Positions 46,605-57,340 are shown, counted from the first letter of the stretch. The stretch: DNA of 64,000 nt from Tolypeutes matacus (GCA_026826555.1 JAKSZT010053928.1:42460849-42524848), one strand, 5' to 3'. Program-made: numbers and translations. Notes: generated by a model not told the origin, from the letters alone.

Positions 46605-47024
46605 CCCTTACAGCACCAAGTCAAGAATCATGGAAGTTCTTCTATTGCTCAAATAATAAGCAGAGGGAAGGGAGAGGGAAGAATAGGTGTAACATGGGGA
46701 CATTTTTAGGACATTGGAACTGTCCTGCAGGCTCTGCAATAATGGATACAGGCCATTATACATTTTGTCAAAACCTATAAAATGGTGCAGGACAGAGTAT
46801 AAACTATAATATAAACTATATTCCATGGTTAGTAACAATGCTTCAATATGTGTTCATCAATTGTAACAAATGTTCCACACTAATGAAGGATGTTGTTAAG
46901 GTGGGAAAGTGTGGGAGGGGTAGGGGGTGGGGCATATAGGAATCCCCTATATTTTTGATGCAACATTTATGTAATCTAAAGCTTCTTTAAAAATAAAAAA
47001 ACCCAAATATTAAAAAAAAAAAAA
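46605..47024 (+). mobile_element. L1 LINE 3' end, type A, with poly(A)
   Basis: Shares its full course with 330-716 ('ACAGGCCATTATACATTTTGTCAAAACCTATAAAATGG', 'TGTTCATCAATTGTAACAAATGTTCCACACTAATGAAGG', 'AACATTTATGTAATCTAAAGC') and ends in an A run at 47012-47024. Faces the reverse copy at 47678-48064. Confidence 0.85.
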
Positions 47025-47539
47025 TTACCATGGAAGGCCAACCAGGCCAATAATTTGTTCATTTGAAGCAAGCCAAAAATGTAACACTGACATATGCAAG
47101 TCAATCCTTGCCATATGTCAGTGAATTGCATGCTTCTCTCCAAAATTCAAGAGGTATGTCAGGTTTATTTATGAAATGAAAGATATATTTAAAACAATGC
47201 AAATATACTTTGCTTATATTACACATGATTGTTTTGTAAGTTCACAACTTCTCAATAAATATATATATATATATATATAAAATAATACACCTTTAACTTT
47301 TCCACTTCTTCCCATTAAATACCTGTTTTAATTTTATATGGGAATTTATACATTATCTAGGAACAAAGCAATTTACGCAGTTCATGAGAGCCTTATTTAA
47401 TTATTACTCTAAGGGAATTGTGACTGAGTTCAAAGATCAAAGTAAAGAAGTCAAAGTTCCCAACTGGTGGTTTGGGAAAGTGCATGCAATAGACCACCAG
47501 GAGATTATGAGAAATTCTGAGGACTTGAAACAGCCCCAG

Positions 47540-47660
47540 TCAGAAAACCTGAGGTTCTCAATCCCTGTACTGCCATTTCTAAACTCAGAAAGCATGTCAA
47601 TTAATTGTGCAGAGCCACAGTTCTTCATGCATAAAACTGGGATCACATAATTCCCAGAAC
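47540..47660 (+). repeat. MIR SINE fragment
   Basis: 'AACCTGAGGTTCTCAATCCCTGTACTGCCATTTCTAAACTC' and 'AGAGCCACAGTTCTTCATGCATAAAACTGGGATCAC' match the MIR 5' and central core. Confidence 0.65.
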
Positions 47661-47677
47661 TTTTCTTTTCTCTTTAT

Positions 47678-48064
47678 TTTTTTATGATGATTATTTTTAG
47701 AGAAGCTTTAGATTACAAAGATGTTATATAAAAAATATAGGGGATTCCCTTATACCCCATTCCCTTCCGGTTCTACACTTTCCCCCATTAACAACATCTT
47801 TCATTAGTGTGGTACATTTGCTACAATTGATGAGCACATATTGAAGCACTGCTACTAACCATGGTGTATAGTTTACATTATGATTTACATTTTGCACCGC
47901 ACAATTTTATAGGTTTTGACAAAGTGTATAATGGCCTGTATCTGTCATTGCAATGTCATGCAGGACAATTCCACTGTCCCCAAAATGCCCCATGTTACAC
48001 CTATTCTTCCCTCTTCCTCCCCTCAGAACCTCTGGTGACCACTGCCTTTACATCAAAAGGAGAC
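47678..48064 (-). mobile_element. L1 LINE 3' end, type A, reverse orientation
   Basis: Inverted version of 46605-47024: T-rich start, 'CCCATTAACAACATCTTTCATTAGTGTGGTACATTTGCTACAATTGATGAGCACATATTGAAGC', 'ATAGGTTTTGACAAAGTGTATAATGGCCTGTA', 'CCTCTGGTGACCACTGCC'. The two form an inverted pair about 650 bp apart. Confidence 0.87.
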
Positions 48065-49099
48065 AATATCAGTGTAAGCCCTCCATAAACTGAGGAAGAG
48101 AACACAAAAATAAATGAAACCTAATAGAGAAAATCATTAGAATCAGAGGCATAGAAACAACCTGATCATTCTCATTAAGTAATACAACATGAAACTTCAT
48201 TTTGAAGAATATGGTGATCATTTTACTCTATGTTCCTGAAAACAGAAAACAAAACAAAATAAAACCACTCTGAGATATTGTATTGATTTGATTTGTGGTG
48301 CTATGTGGAGCTCACTGGAAAAAATGACAGAATAACATGTAAATTGAATCATGGCATTTTCATAAATATTATTCTTTATCTTGTAGTTGAAGTTCAGGTT
48401 GTCTGAGTTCAAACTTGAAATCAGGAGTTAGAAATCGTCAGCAGTCCCCAAAGTAATATCAATGTAAATACAGTCAAGTGGTGAGTCAATGCCGCCTGTG
48501 TGTTAAAGTTGCCTCAAAGAGCAATCATTCTTTTTTTCCTTCTCTTGGGAAATGAGAAGTATCCATCAAAACTCCAGCCAACATGAGCCTTCTTGTCATA
48601 CTGTGGGGCTAATCCAAAGTGTTAGAATGCACAGCAGGTCTCTAGTAAGTCACAGTAGGTCTGAGGTCAGGTTAAACGCTTTAATTAAGAATAATAATAA
48701 AAGAGAAAGATTATTTGACACATAGGCCAATTTTTTTCCTTCAAGCCGGATGCGGACATACTGGGGGAAAAATCATTGCATATTCATCAAAAAGAAGCAA
48801 GTATGAGACCTAGGAAAAGGTTATTAATTAAACAGAAGAAACGTAATTAAACAGGAGAAAAATGTGAGGCATAAGATACATTCACTTTCATCCAATCATA
48901 TTATTATTTTATCTTTTAAAGCTACTGATTTAATAGTACTTGGGAAATGTAGCTACTGAAGGCTGAATGCCAACCAGCACTGCTTGTTTGCATCATCAGT
49001 AAATGTGAATAGATTCATGATCTCCCGGTAAAGGCTGCTTATATAAACTTTCAAAAATAATGTACTTTTATAGCAAAGCGTGCTACAGTCCAAACATAA
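48065..49099. other. No recognised feature, about 1 kb
   Basis: No gene or assignable repeat. The motif TAATTAAACAG followed by AGAAA occurs twice in close succession near 48825-48860. Confidence 0.4.
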
Positions 49100-49435
49100 T
49101 GAGATCCAGAATCAGAAGATTTGAGTGTGAATCTAAGTACTGTCATTTATTAGAGGTATAACTGAGGAAACCCATGGTGGTAACATCAAAGTCAGGCAGA
49201 CCTAGACAGGAGGAATTCCACTCTGCTGCCTCCTTGCGTGTGATCTTTGGAAAACTGCTCAAAGTTTCTGAATTTCAGTCTCATCGTGTAGGAAATGAAT
49301 ATATCGATGCCTATGTTTCTGAATTACTCTGATGAGTAAATAGGATATTGTGTGTAATGTATTTAGCACAGGGCCTGGCCTCTCAGTAAGTGGAAGGTAT
49401 TCTTTTTATCATTATTATTACTGTCATTGTTAATA
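49100..49435 (+). repeat. MIR SINE copies, one fragment and one near complete
   Basis: A short fragment (about 49100-49165: 'ATCCAGAATCAGAAGATTTGAGTGTGAATCTAAGTACTG') is followed by a longer copy with 'AAAGTCAGGCAGACCTAGAC', 'GTGTGATCTTTGGAAAACTGCTCAAAGTTTCTGAATTTCAG', 'GAGTAAATAGGATATTGTGTGTAATGTATTTAGCACAGGGCCTGGCCTCTCAGTAAGTGG' and an ATT-rich tail. Confidence 0.83.
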
Positions 49436-50389
49436 AAATTTTCATTTTGCTCAGCTTGAGTTTTAGCTTCCAGCTATCTCACCAAGATCTGATGAGAATC
49501 ACATAAGCTAAAGTAGGAAAAGATGCTATTTAAATTATAAAGAACCACACAAATACAATATCTGATTGTCTATTGTTTATCAAGCTTCAGATCAACTTAG
49601 TACCCCTAAATTTATATATTTTCAGATAATTCCCTGAATGTGCCTTTACATTTTTTCGTGATAATCATTATGCATATAACATGGTAAGGTACTGGCCAAT
49701 TTTTTTAAAAATCTGAAAATAATCTGAAAAATAAAAAGCTGAAATAAGTGAGCCCAAGGGTTCTCAAAGTATGCTCCAGATACTACTGAAGGACTCCAGG
49801 ATTAGCTTAAAAAACAATAATTACTTATTCATGATTCACAAGATCCTAAAAAGTATGAGGAATATTGCTGTAATCAAGTAATTTGCTTCCCATTGTACTT
49901 AATAAGACATTTCATGCTCATTTACATAGAAATTGGGACTAAACTCCTGAGTGCACAGAATAGTCTTGGAGAAATCTATTGTCCAGAGCAGGGGACCCAA
50001 ATTCCAACACTGAGCTCAGGCAGGAACATCACCCAGGGCAGAGGACTGGGTGGGCTATGGAATGGAAACAAAACCTCCCAAAGAGGACAGCAAAAGCCAA
50101 GCACGTGTGAACAGCCACTGAAAAGGACAGCCACGACTGTAAGTGTGCTCTGGGCCACCAGGTACAAGCTTAGTCCCTGCTCTGCCACTGGAAAGGTTTC
50201 ATCCTAAACCATAAGTACAAGTCTTGTGTTATTCTCCTGATTTTTAAATGGTAGAAACTTCTTCGAAACGACTTTAAATGCTATTCAGACCAAACCAATT
50301 CATGCCCAAAGGCTAGAGCAGCTACTGAAATGCTTGTTTGCTACCACGGCTACCCAGGCTTTTCCAAAATAAAATGGAGCACACTTCCA
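49436..50389. other. No recognised feature
   Basis: No gene or assignable repeat. A 104-codon forward frame at 49893-50207 has no domain I know and no clear promoter or splice context. Confidence 0.4.
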
Positions 50390-51390
50390 GTTGTCCAAGA
50401 TGGCAGTATAAGACACTCCAAGGTGACATGTGTCCACAGAATCCTTGAACAACTATCAAAAACTGGCAGAGCCTTCTTCCTTAAAACTCCAGAAAACAGT
50501 TAAAGGGTTGCAGTAATTGGGCGAGTCCGAATCAAGAAAGCACAGCTTTGAAAATGGTAGGAGAAGCTCACGGTGCCCTTGCTGATTCCTCTTTCATACC
50601 CCTCCCCAGAACAGTGTGGAGCCAGTCTTCCATCTCATTGTGGGTCCCAGGCCCTGCTCCAGAGGGAACAGTGTGATCCCTATGCACGTACCGAGGTGCC
50701 TGTAAGTCAGTGCCAATCTATCAGGTGGCAGCTTAAAAGAATGTGCCAGGAAACTCCTCACAGGCTTGACTTCCCAGAACTTGCCCTGTAGGCAGACTCA
50801 ACTTACATACAGCTAAAGTATTATAATAAACAATTAAGTCAAAGAAGCCTGCAGCAAGGGACTCCCAGCTTTAAGTCAAAAATAGAGCATCTGAGAGGAG
50901 GAGAAAGTCTATTTCAGAAGGAGTAGAGGGGGCATTCAAATTCCTGTAAAGGGAGGAATTTCTAAGGCCACCAGCAAGCACAAGCCCAGGACAAGACACA
51001 GGCTCATAAAGAAAGGACACAACACATTTGCATTGGGCTGGTCTTCTTGATGGGCTAAACTCTGAAGGAAAGCACCAGCCAATGCAGAGCCAATTTTAAG
51101 GACTGTGAAAGGTATTTTGGCAGTGGATCATTTGTTTTTATTAGCTCTGGCACTCAAGGAAATTTCTGTCATCTCACTAGCAGGACACAAACTTAAAAAT
51201 CAGATTGCTCTAGAATAAAATACCAGAGTTAATACTTTAAAATATTAAAATGTACAGTGTGCAACAAAAAATTACAGACAAAGAAACAGGAAATGAGGGC
51301 CCTTCCAAAGGAACAAGATAAATAATTCAGAAACCATCAATGAAGAAGACCAGACTCTGGCCATAATGGGCAAAGACAGTTTTTTAAAAA

Positions 51391-52090
51391 TTGACCCTTA
51401 AGTTGCTCAAGGGAATAAAGGAAAACACAGAGAAAGAACAAAGGGCTATCAGGAAAACAATGAATAAACTATATTACAATCTCAATAAGGAGATAGACAT
51501 ATTTAAAAGGAAACAAACAAAAATACTGGACTTAAAATTCAAAATAAATGAAATGAGAAATTCCCTAGAGGGTTTCAATAGCATAATGTAGCTAAGAGAA
51601 GTAAGAATCAGTGATCTCAAAGCAATGACAATTGAAATATTTCAGCTTGAGGTGCACAAAGAAAAAAGAATTATGAAAAGCAAATAGTGTCTAAGAGACC
51701 TGTGGGATATGATCAAGTGTACCAATATACATATCAGGGGAGTCCCAGTTTGGGAAAGAAGGAAGGAAGGAAGAGAGAGGGGGAGGGAGAGAAGAGAGGG
51801 AAAGAGGGAGGGAAGGATAGGGGGAGAAAACTTCCTGAATTTAACAAAAGACATAAATATACACACCCAAGAAGCCCAACTAAACTCAAAGTGATTAAAC
51901 TCAAAGAGAACCATGCCCAGACAATAGAGGTCAAACTGTTGAATGCCCAGGACAAGAAGAAGGTTAGAAAACTGCAAGAGAAAAGAAATGTGTTATGTAC
52001 CAGGGAGTCACAATAAGATTATGTGCTGACTTCTCAGAAACCTTAGAGGCAAGGAGTCAATGGGACAAAATATTTAAAGTGCTGAGAGGA
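51391..52090 (+). pseudogene. Decayed L1/HAL1 ORF1 remnant
   Basis: In the L1 family ORF1 encodes a trimeric RNA-binding chaperone with coiled coil, RRM and C-terminal domain. Here the coiled-coil part is open for 66 codons and ends in a stop at 51589-51591. The RRM part is in another frame, and the purine tract 51748-51830 has replaced or expanded part of the linker. The C-terminal segment (GTACCAGGGAGTCACAATAAG, AAATATTTAAAGTGCTGAGAGG) is recognisable by nucleotide similarity. Not functional. Confidence 0.7.
51748..51830. repeat. GA-rich purine tract, (GGAA)n and (GAGG)n-like
   Basis: An almost uninterrupted purine strand of about 80 bases within the ORF1 remnant. It produces spurious R/K/E/G-rich frames on one strand and S/L/P-rich frames on the other. 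Confidence 0.93.
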
Positions 52091-52580
52091 AAAATATAGC
52101 AACATTATTCACAAATGCCAAAGGATGGAAGCAACCCAAGTGTCCATCAACAGATGAATGGATAAAAAAAAGGTGGTATATCCATACAATGGAATATTAT
52201 TTAGCTGTAAAAAGGAATGAAGTTCTGATACATGCAAAACATGGATGAACTTTGAAAACATTTTGTTGAGTGAAATAAGCCTGGCACAAAAGGACAAATA
52301 TTGTATGGGCTCACCGATGTGAAATAATTACAAGAAGTAAATTCACGGAGTCAGAAACTAGAATATAGGTTACCAAGGGCTGTGGTAGGGGTAGGGAATG
52401 GGGTGTCAATGCTTCTATAGAGTTTCTGTTGGAGGATGGAAAAGTTTTGGTAATAGATGGTGGTGATGCTAGCATAACAATGTGAATGTAATATGCTTAA
52501 AATGTGACTGAAGGTGCTTAAAAGGGGAAATTTTATGTTGTATATATGTTACTAGAATAATTTTTTTAAAAATGACTGTA

Positions 52581-52681
52581 GGAGAGCGTATGTAGCTCAG
52601 TGGTTGAGAGTCTGCTTCCCAAGTACGTGATCAAGGGTTCAATCTCCAGTACTTGCTAAAAAAAAAAAAAAAAAAAAAAAA
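52581..52681 (+). mobile_element. DAS-type SINE, short form, nested in HAL1-like 3' UTR
   Basis: tRNA-like head (TATGTAGCTCAGTGGTTGAG; box B GGGTTCAATCTCC) followed by a long pure poly(A) run. GACTGTA is duplicated at 52574-52580 and 52682-52688, and the type B 3' UTR continues afterwards (CCACACTAATACAAAGTG), so the SINE is younger than its host. The long intact A tail suggests a recent insertion. Confidence 0.93.
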
Positions 52682-52885
52682 GACTGTACAACCCAAACAG
52701 TTGATAGTATAATTATAACATTTTATTAATTGTAACAACAGTACCACACTAATACAAAGTGTTAATACAAGACACTGTGTGTGAGAGAGGGGGAAAAGGC
52801 AACCATATTTTCAGCATGGTTTTTCTGTAACCCCACAACTTCCATAACAAAGAAGAAGTAAAAATAAATAAACAAAATGTATCAG

Positions 52886-53653
52886 CAATAATGATAAGCC
52901 AGGAAAGAGCTCAGGAAAGGAAACGTTCACAAAAAATACACAATTAGTGTAAAACTATGAATTAATTTATATATCTAAAGAAGCAAGCCATGGCTGAGCA
53001 TTCTGTGATCCACAGAAGAAATCATCCCAGGAAGGGAGTGCTCCAGAGTTAGAAGGGTGCCAGCCCTCCTTCCTCTATTATTTCACTTAACAATCATTTA
53101 TCTCCCATAAACTGAGCATTAGTCAAGGCCTGAAGAACCAAAAATGTGGAAAATGCTACTCCCTACATCCACTTAGTGAGTTTATAAAATGAAATTCATA
53201 CTCTCAACCAAAAGATGATAGAAGGCTACCTTAAAGGGGGGAAAGCTCAGAGTCAGGCCAGGTCTGGGAGATCCCAAAGCAGGTAATACTTCCTGAGTCC
53301 CCCTCCCTGTGCAGGGCCTGAACTAATCCTCCCAGGACCCAAGGGAGGGTCACAGAACCCTCTACCATCAGAGACCCACTGCATCTCCAACTTGTATGGA
53401 TATGGTTTCCATTCTTTCAACTTCTTTCCAAACCAACATGTTGAATGCTGGTGAATGTGGCATGTTAGCCTATCATCAAGATCTAACCCCTAGGCAGGGG
53501 CACAAATCACCTGTAATACCCCATAAAATAGTTCCAACTATCCATGCCAGGAGCACAGGGTGACAACAACATCATCACATGTTACTTCTTCAGCTTTCAA
53601 ACAGGCTTGGAGTTATGTCAATGCACGGTCCAGAAGGAATGTGCCTTCGAGGA
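52886..53653. other. No recognised feature
   Basis: About 0.75 kb with no gene or assignable repeat. Confidence 0.4.
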
Positions 53654-53677
53654 GCAGTCCATGTCGACATGGACTGC
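53654..53677. repeat. Perfect 24-bp palindrome
   Basis: The half GCAGTCCATGTC (53654-53665) is followed with no spacer by its exact reverse complement (53666-53677). The centre is a SalI-type GTCGAC. Flanking bases do not extend the symmetry. It is not part of any repeat I can name. Confidence 0.97.
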
Positions 53678-53754
53678 AAATAGCATGCAAACCAATTAAA
53701 CTATATCATGTCAAAGGACAAAAGGACACAACAGCTAAAACTTCATGCACTGTG

Positions 53755-54104
53755 GGAAGCGGATGTGGCTTAAGCCCTTGGGCGCCCTCCTACCACGTGG
53801 GAGGTCCCAGGTTCAGTGTTCCGGTGATTCCTAAAGAAGATGAGCAAGACAACGAGTTGACACAACAAAGTGATGATGCAACAAGATGACAACGCAACAA
53901 GGAAACACAATGAGAGACATAACAAGTGGGGAGCAGAGGTGGCTCAAGTGATTAGGTGCCTCCTTTCCACATGGAAGGTCCTGGGTTCAGTTCCCAGTGC
54001 CTCCTAAAAAGGAAAAAGAATGAAGACGAGCAGACAGTGAATGCAAAACAATGGGGAGAGGGGGGAATAAATAAATTAAATAAATCTTAAAAAAAAAAAA
54101 AATC
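53755..54104 (+). mobile_element. Dimeric DAS-type SINE
   Basis: Left unit: GGAAGCGGATGTGGCTTAAG with box B CAGGTTCAGTGTTCC. Linker: 'GAGCAAGACAACGAGTTGACACAACAAAGTGATGATGCAACAAGATGAC'. Right unit: GGGGAGCAGAGGTGGCTCAAG with box B GGGTTCAGTTCCC, then a tail of GGGGAGAGGGGGGAATAAATAAATTAAATAAATC and poly(A). ACTTCATGCACTGTG (53740-53754) and ACTTCTTGCACTGTG (54106-54120) are its duplications. The pairing of two tRNA-like units shows that the dimer moves as one element. Confidence 0.95.
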
Positions 54105-54120
54105 AACTTCTTGCACTGTG

Positions 54121-54934
54121 CCCACTGCACTGCCAGAAAACATTCACCTGCAAAGAAACTACCTTTAGTAAAGGAATGCAACATAAGACGCCATACAACA
54201 ACCAGCTTGATGAATTCATTCTTAGAGAAACCACCCCCATTTCAACAGCCACAAAACACACCAAGTATCTTTTTATAGTTGCACTTTTTGGACAAGACAT
54301 AACTTGCAGTGGGGAGCAGATTAACTACCAGATGCAGCTTGGCGAGGGAACAGGTAACAGTATCTATGGCTGTCTCCTTTTATACTTAGTGACCGTTTTT
54401 ATAGTCAGATAAAGATGTTTATAAAGAGATTTCACTTCTTTCTGCTCATGGAGAGAAGCCTGAAACAAACGACTTGGGTCTGTTTCCCATCTCCCCTGGC
54501 AGGAGCAATTTCTTTGAAAGACTACTCTCTGGGAAATTCAAAGTTCAGCTCCGCTCCGCTGTGGCTGCTCTGCTTTCCAGGAAAAGCTTTCACGAGCCAT
54601 GAACTTAGGCGGCAGTACAAGACAGAGCAAGGGAGAACTAAAAGAGAAAGGCTCTTGCCACACTCCCCTTCTTTACAGGTTTAACTACCCAGAATTTCCT
54701 AATCTACACCCCAATTCCAACCACTTCTTTCCCAGAGCCCAGCTAGTACATATCCTGCCTTTGCATTCAATATAAAAAGGCACCCCTTACTGTCTGGGAG
54801 GGAGAATTGCAAAAAGGATGCCCCCAACCTGGGCTGATGAATTACAAAAGGAAAGGCTTAGGGGAAGGTAGCTGGATAACAGGCTCAAACTGCCTAATCT
54901 GCGAATAACTCGGGCAGTGCACACACTAGGCAAC
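54121..54934. other. No recognised feature
   Basis: No gene or assignable repeat seen; open frames of up to 89 codons lack domains. Confidence 0.4.
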
Positions 54935-55165
54935 TGTGCTGGCTGGCCCTCTTCTCACCACTGCCATCCTGTCATCCAAGTCCAAGTCCCCAGAATCTTT
55001 CATGCAGACTACAGCAGTGTTCTTCTTTCTAATCACTGTGCTTTCTCCCTCACAACTTCAGAGGATTCGCCACACAACAGGCAGAGTGAACTATTAAAAT
55101 TTTACATCAAATCACGCCCCCCATGCTAAGAATCCTCCTAAGACTTTCAGGTTCACTCAAAATAA
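54935..55165 (+). mobile_element. L2 LINE fragment, forward orientation
   Basis: Collinear with the L2 segment between the reverse transcriptase and the 3' UTR: 'CATCCAAGTCCAAGTCCCCAGAATCTTTCATGCAGACTACAGCAG', 'TTCGCCACACAACAGGCAGAGTGAACTATTAAAATTTTACATCAAATCACGCCCCCCATGCTAAGAATCCTCC', 'CACTCAAAATAAAAC'. Confidence 0.8.
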
Positions 55166-55167
55166 AA

Positions 55168-55321
55168 CTGATCAGAGTGTGGTCCAAGGACCTGCATCAG
55201 CGCTTTCACCCAGGAGGCTTATTAGAAATGCAATTAGCAATTAGCAATGCAGAATCAGAATTTGCATTTCAAACAGACTCCCAGGTGATGTCTATGCACG
55301 TTCAAGTGTGAGAAACACTGG
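55168..55321 (+). mobile_element. MER5-type nonautonomous hAT DNA transposon
   Basis: 'CAGAGTGTGGTCCAAGGACCTGCATCAGC', 'CTTATTAGAAATGCAATTAGC', 'GAATCAGAATTTGCATTTC', 'CCCAGGTGATGTCTATGCACGTTCAAGTGTGAGAAACACTG'. A duplicated GCAATTAGCAATTAGCAATGC replaces part of the usual centre. Confidence 0.87.
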
Positions 55322-55424
55322 ATTGCAATCCAAGGAGAACCAGCCCCTAGTTTGTCTCCAGCCTCATGTCCTACCACCCTCTCTCTGTTCCAGCCACTCC
55401 TCATTGTTCTTCAAACATATCTAT

Positions 55425-55730
55425 CTATTGCACCTTTATTCATAATCACCAAAACCTAAGAAGCAACCAAGGTGCTTCAATACGTGAATGGATAAACAAA
55501 CTGTGGTACATCCATATTATAGAATACTGTTCAGTGATCAAAATGAACATGCTATTAACCCATGCAACAACATGGGCAAATCTTAAATGTGACAAGCGTA
55601 CCATTGCTATGTAAAATGTTTCAATAGAGGAAGCTGGGTACTGGTATATGGGAACATGTACTATCTTAGCATCTTTTCTGTATATCGAAAACTACCCTAA
55701 ATTAAATGGTTATTTATAAAAAGAAAATGA
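55425..55730 (+). mobile_element. L1 LINE 3' region (old)
   Basis: 'CACCTTTATTCATAATCACCAAAACC', 'GAATGGATAAACAAACTGTGGTACATCCATATTATAGAATACTGTTCAG', 'TAACCCATGCAACAACATGGGCAAATC', then 'GGAAGCTGGGTACTGGTATATGGGAACATG' and an A-rich end. Confidence 0.83.
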
Positions 55731-55773
55731 GACTGAATATAACATATTTGTCTTCTTACTAAGCTATGTCATC

Positions 55774-56143
55774 CTTTAAAAAAAAAAAGATTTACTTTTA
55801 TTTTATTTATCCCCTCCTCTTGTTGTTTGCGTTCGCTGTCTGCTCTCTGTGTCCATTTGCTGTGTACTCTCTGTGTCTGCTTTGTCTTCTCTTAGGAGGC
55901 ACTGGGAACTGAACCTGTGATCTCCCATGTGGGAGAGAGGTGCTTAATCACTTGAGCCACCTCAGCTCCCTGCTTTGTTGTAGCTCTCATTATCTTTCCT
56001 CTTTGTGTCTCCTTGTTGCATCATCTCGTTGCATCACCTCACTGTGCCTGCCTGTAGTGCCAGCTTGCTGTCTTGTTCATCTTCTCCAGGAGGACCTCCC
56101 AGGTGGTAGGCGGGAGCTCAGTCATGAGCCACATCTACTTCCC
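55774..56143 (-). mobile_element. Dimeric DAS-type SINE, reverse orientation
   Basis: Inverted tail (A-rich run, then TTATTTTATTTATCCCCTCCTC), two inverted tRNA-like units (GAGCCACCTCAGCTCCC; GAGCCACATCTACTTCCC) and the linker with TTGTTGCATCATCTCGTTGCATC. AAGCTATGTCATC (55761-55773) and AAGCTGTGTCATC (56144-56156) are the duplications, with one mismatch. The box B of the 5' unit is partly lost (CTCCAGGAGGACCTCCC). Confidence 0.95.
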
Positions 56144-56204
56144 AAGCTGTGTCATCTTGTATTATCATTTAGGTATATACATGCATACAGTTTACATGAC
56201 AGTT

Positions 56205-56395
56205 TTCATATATTATCTTAATGTAGTCTCATGAGAGCCCTGGGAGCCAAGTATTATTCTCACATTTTACAGATGGAGAAACAAAGATAATATAAACTGC
56301 CTACGGTCCTGCAGCTAGGAAGTGTAGGAGGTGGAATTTGAATCTGTTTCCCTGAATCCACAGCCCACACTTCAGTATACCATTCTGACTCCCAT
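56205..56395 (-). repeat. MIR SINE, reverse orientation
   Basis: 'CTTAATGTAGTCTCATGAGAGCCCTGGGAGCCAAGTATTATTCTCACATTTTACAGATGGAGAAAC', 'CTGCAGCTAGGAAGTGTAGGAGGTGGAATTTGAATC'. Confidence 0.92.
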
Positions 56396-56639
56396 GATAT
56401 AATTAATTCCTAACAAGTCTAAAATACCATGTGCTCTAAAAGGAAAAATATATTCCACAATCCTGAGGAAGTATCTCCAACAGTACAACCTGCAAGAGAA
56501 CAAGTGTCACCTTTGGCAATGCCTTGGCCAGTTATATTTGGCCATATTCCCAGAAGCCAGCATCATCCCCAGCCTGAATCTCCCTGGGGAGCTCCTATCT
56601 CTTGTATCATTTACAAAGGCGTGGATTGAGTGTGGAGAA

Positions 56640-56960
56640 ACCAAAAACTAATGCAGTTCCCTGGGGCTAGTAACGGCAGAGCTATTACCATCCTCAAACT
56701 CGAATGGACCAGAGGACAGAGCAGCTACTAAAGCCAGAGAGAAAGAGCTGGGTGAAGAAGGCCACTTGACAGGAGCTATAGTCATTGGTGGAAAGATTCA
56801 GTAAAAGCTACCGTACAGGAGCCAGGGAATAAAGCTCCACCCGTACTTTTCTCCCATCCAGGTGAGTCCAAGCGGCCAAACCCAATCAGAAGCAAATGGA
56901 CAAAGAAGGCTGAAGATGCTATAGTTCAGCCTTCTGGATGTCTTAGCCTTCAGGAGCACT
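56640..56960 (+). mobile_element. Possible LTR-derived repeat (tentative)
   Basis: Segments such as 'AGCCAGAGAGAAAGAGCTGGGTGAAGAAGG', 'CATTGGTGGAAAGATTCAG', 'AGGAGCCAGGGAATAAAGC' and 'GGCCAAACCCAATCAGAAGC' remind me of an old mammalian LTR, but I cannot assign a family or ends. Confidence 0.35.
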
Positions 56961-57091
56961 TAGTAGGATAAAATGAGGGTGGAGAATGGATCTGGAGGAG
57001 CAAACAACAGCTATTCCACACATGAGGGAAATTGATGAGTTGTTCTGCCTACACATAACCACAAGTGACTCTGATTGTAGTTGACTTAGTA

Positions 57092-57340
57092 TGATGGTTA
57101 GGCTAATGTGCCAACTCGGCCAGATAATTGTGCCCAGTTGTTTGGTCAAGAAAGCACTGGGCTAATTGTAATACAAGGACATTTAAGGGCTTTATTCATT
57201 GGTGAGTTTACTGCATAGATGGCTGATTACATCTGCATCAACCAGGGAGAGTGCCATCAGCAATGAGTGATGCTTTATCCAATCAGTTGAATGCCTTAAA
57301 AGGGGAAGTGATTTCAGCATTCAGAGAGAATATATTTTGA
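57092..57340 (+). mobile_element. LTR-like repeat fragment
   Basis: 'TGATGGTTAGGCTAATGTGCCAACTCGGCCAG', 'GTGCCCAGTTGTTTGGTCAAG', 'GGCTGATTACATCTGCATCAACCAGGGAGAGTGCC', 'AATCAGTTGAATGCCTTAAAAGGGGAAGTGATTTCAGC'. Layout suggests the 5' part of an LTR (TG start, promoter-proximal region). Family unknown; the 3' part was not found. Confidence 0.5.

Larger units (their letters stand above)
50390..52885 (+). mobile_element. HAL1-like (half-L1) LINE: 5' UTR, decayed ORF1, 3' UTR, no ORF2
   Basis: The 5' end resembles an L1 promoter region (CCAAGATGGCAG near 50395). ORF1 remains lie at about 51390-52090: a 66-codon lysine/glutamate-rich stretch (51391-51591) in the coiled-coil position, then RRM-region codons with DLWD, CTNIHIRGVP (from about 51701) and NLTKDINIHTQEAQ (about 51837-51880), split by a purine-rich tract and frameshifts. 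At about 52090 the ORF1 end passes directly into the terminal L1 region (GCAACCCAAGTGTCCATCAACAG) and a type B 3' UTR. About 3 kb of expected ORF2 is absent, as in HAL1 elements. A SINE at 52581-52681 interrupts the 3' UTR. An ordinary L1 with an internal deletion is the alternative. Confidence 0.72.

Noticed and set aside
51687..52016. 109-codon Lys/Arg/Glu/Gly-rich frame resembling a basic nuclear protein
   Set aside because: The composition comes from a purine tract inside a decayed LINE ORF1; the true ORF1 codons are in a different frame.
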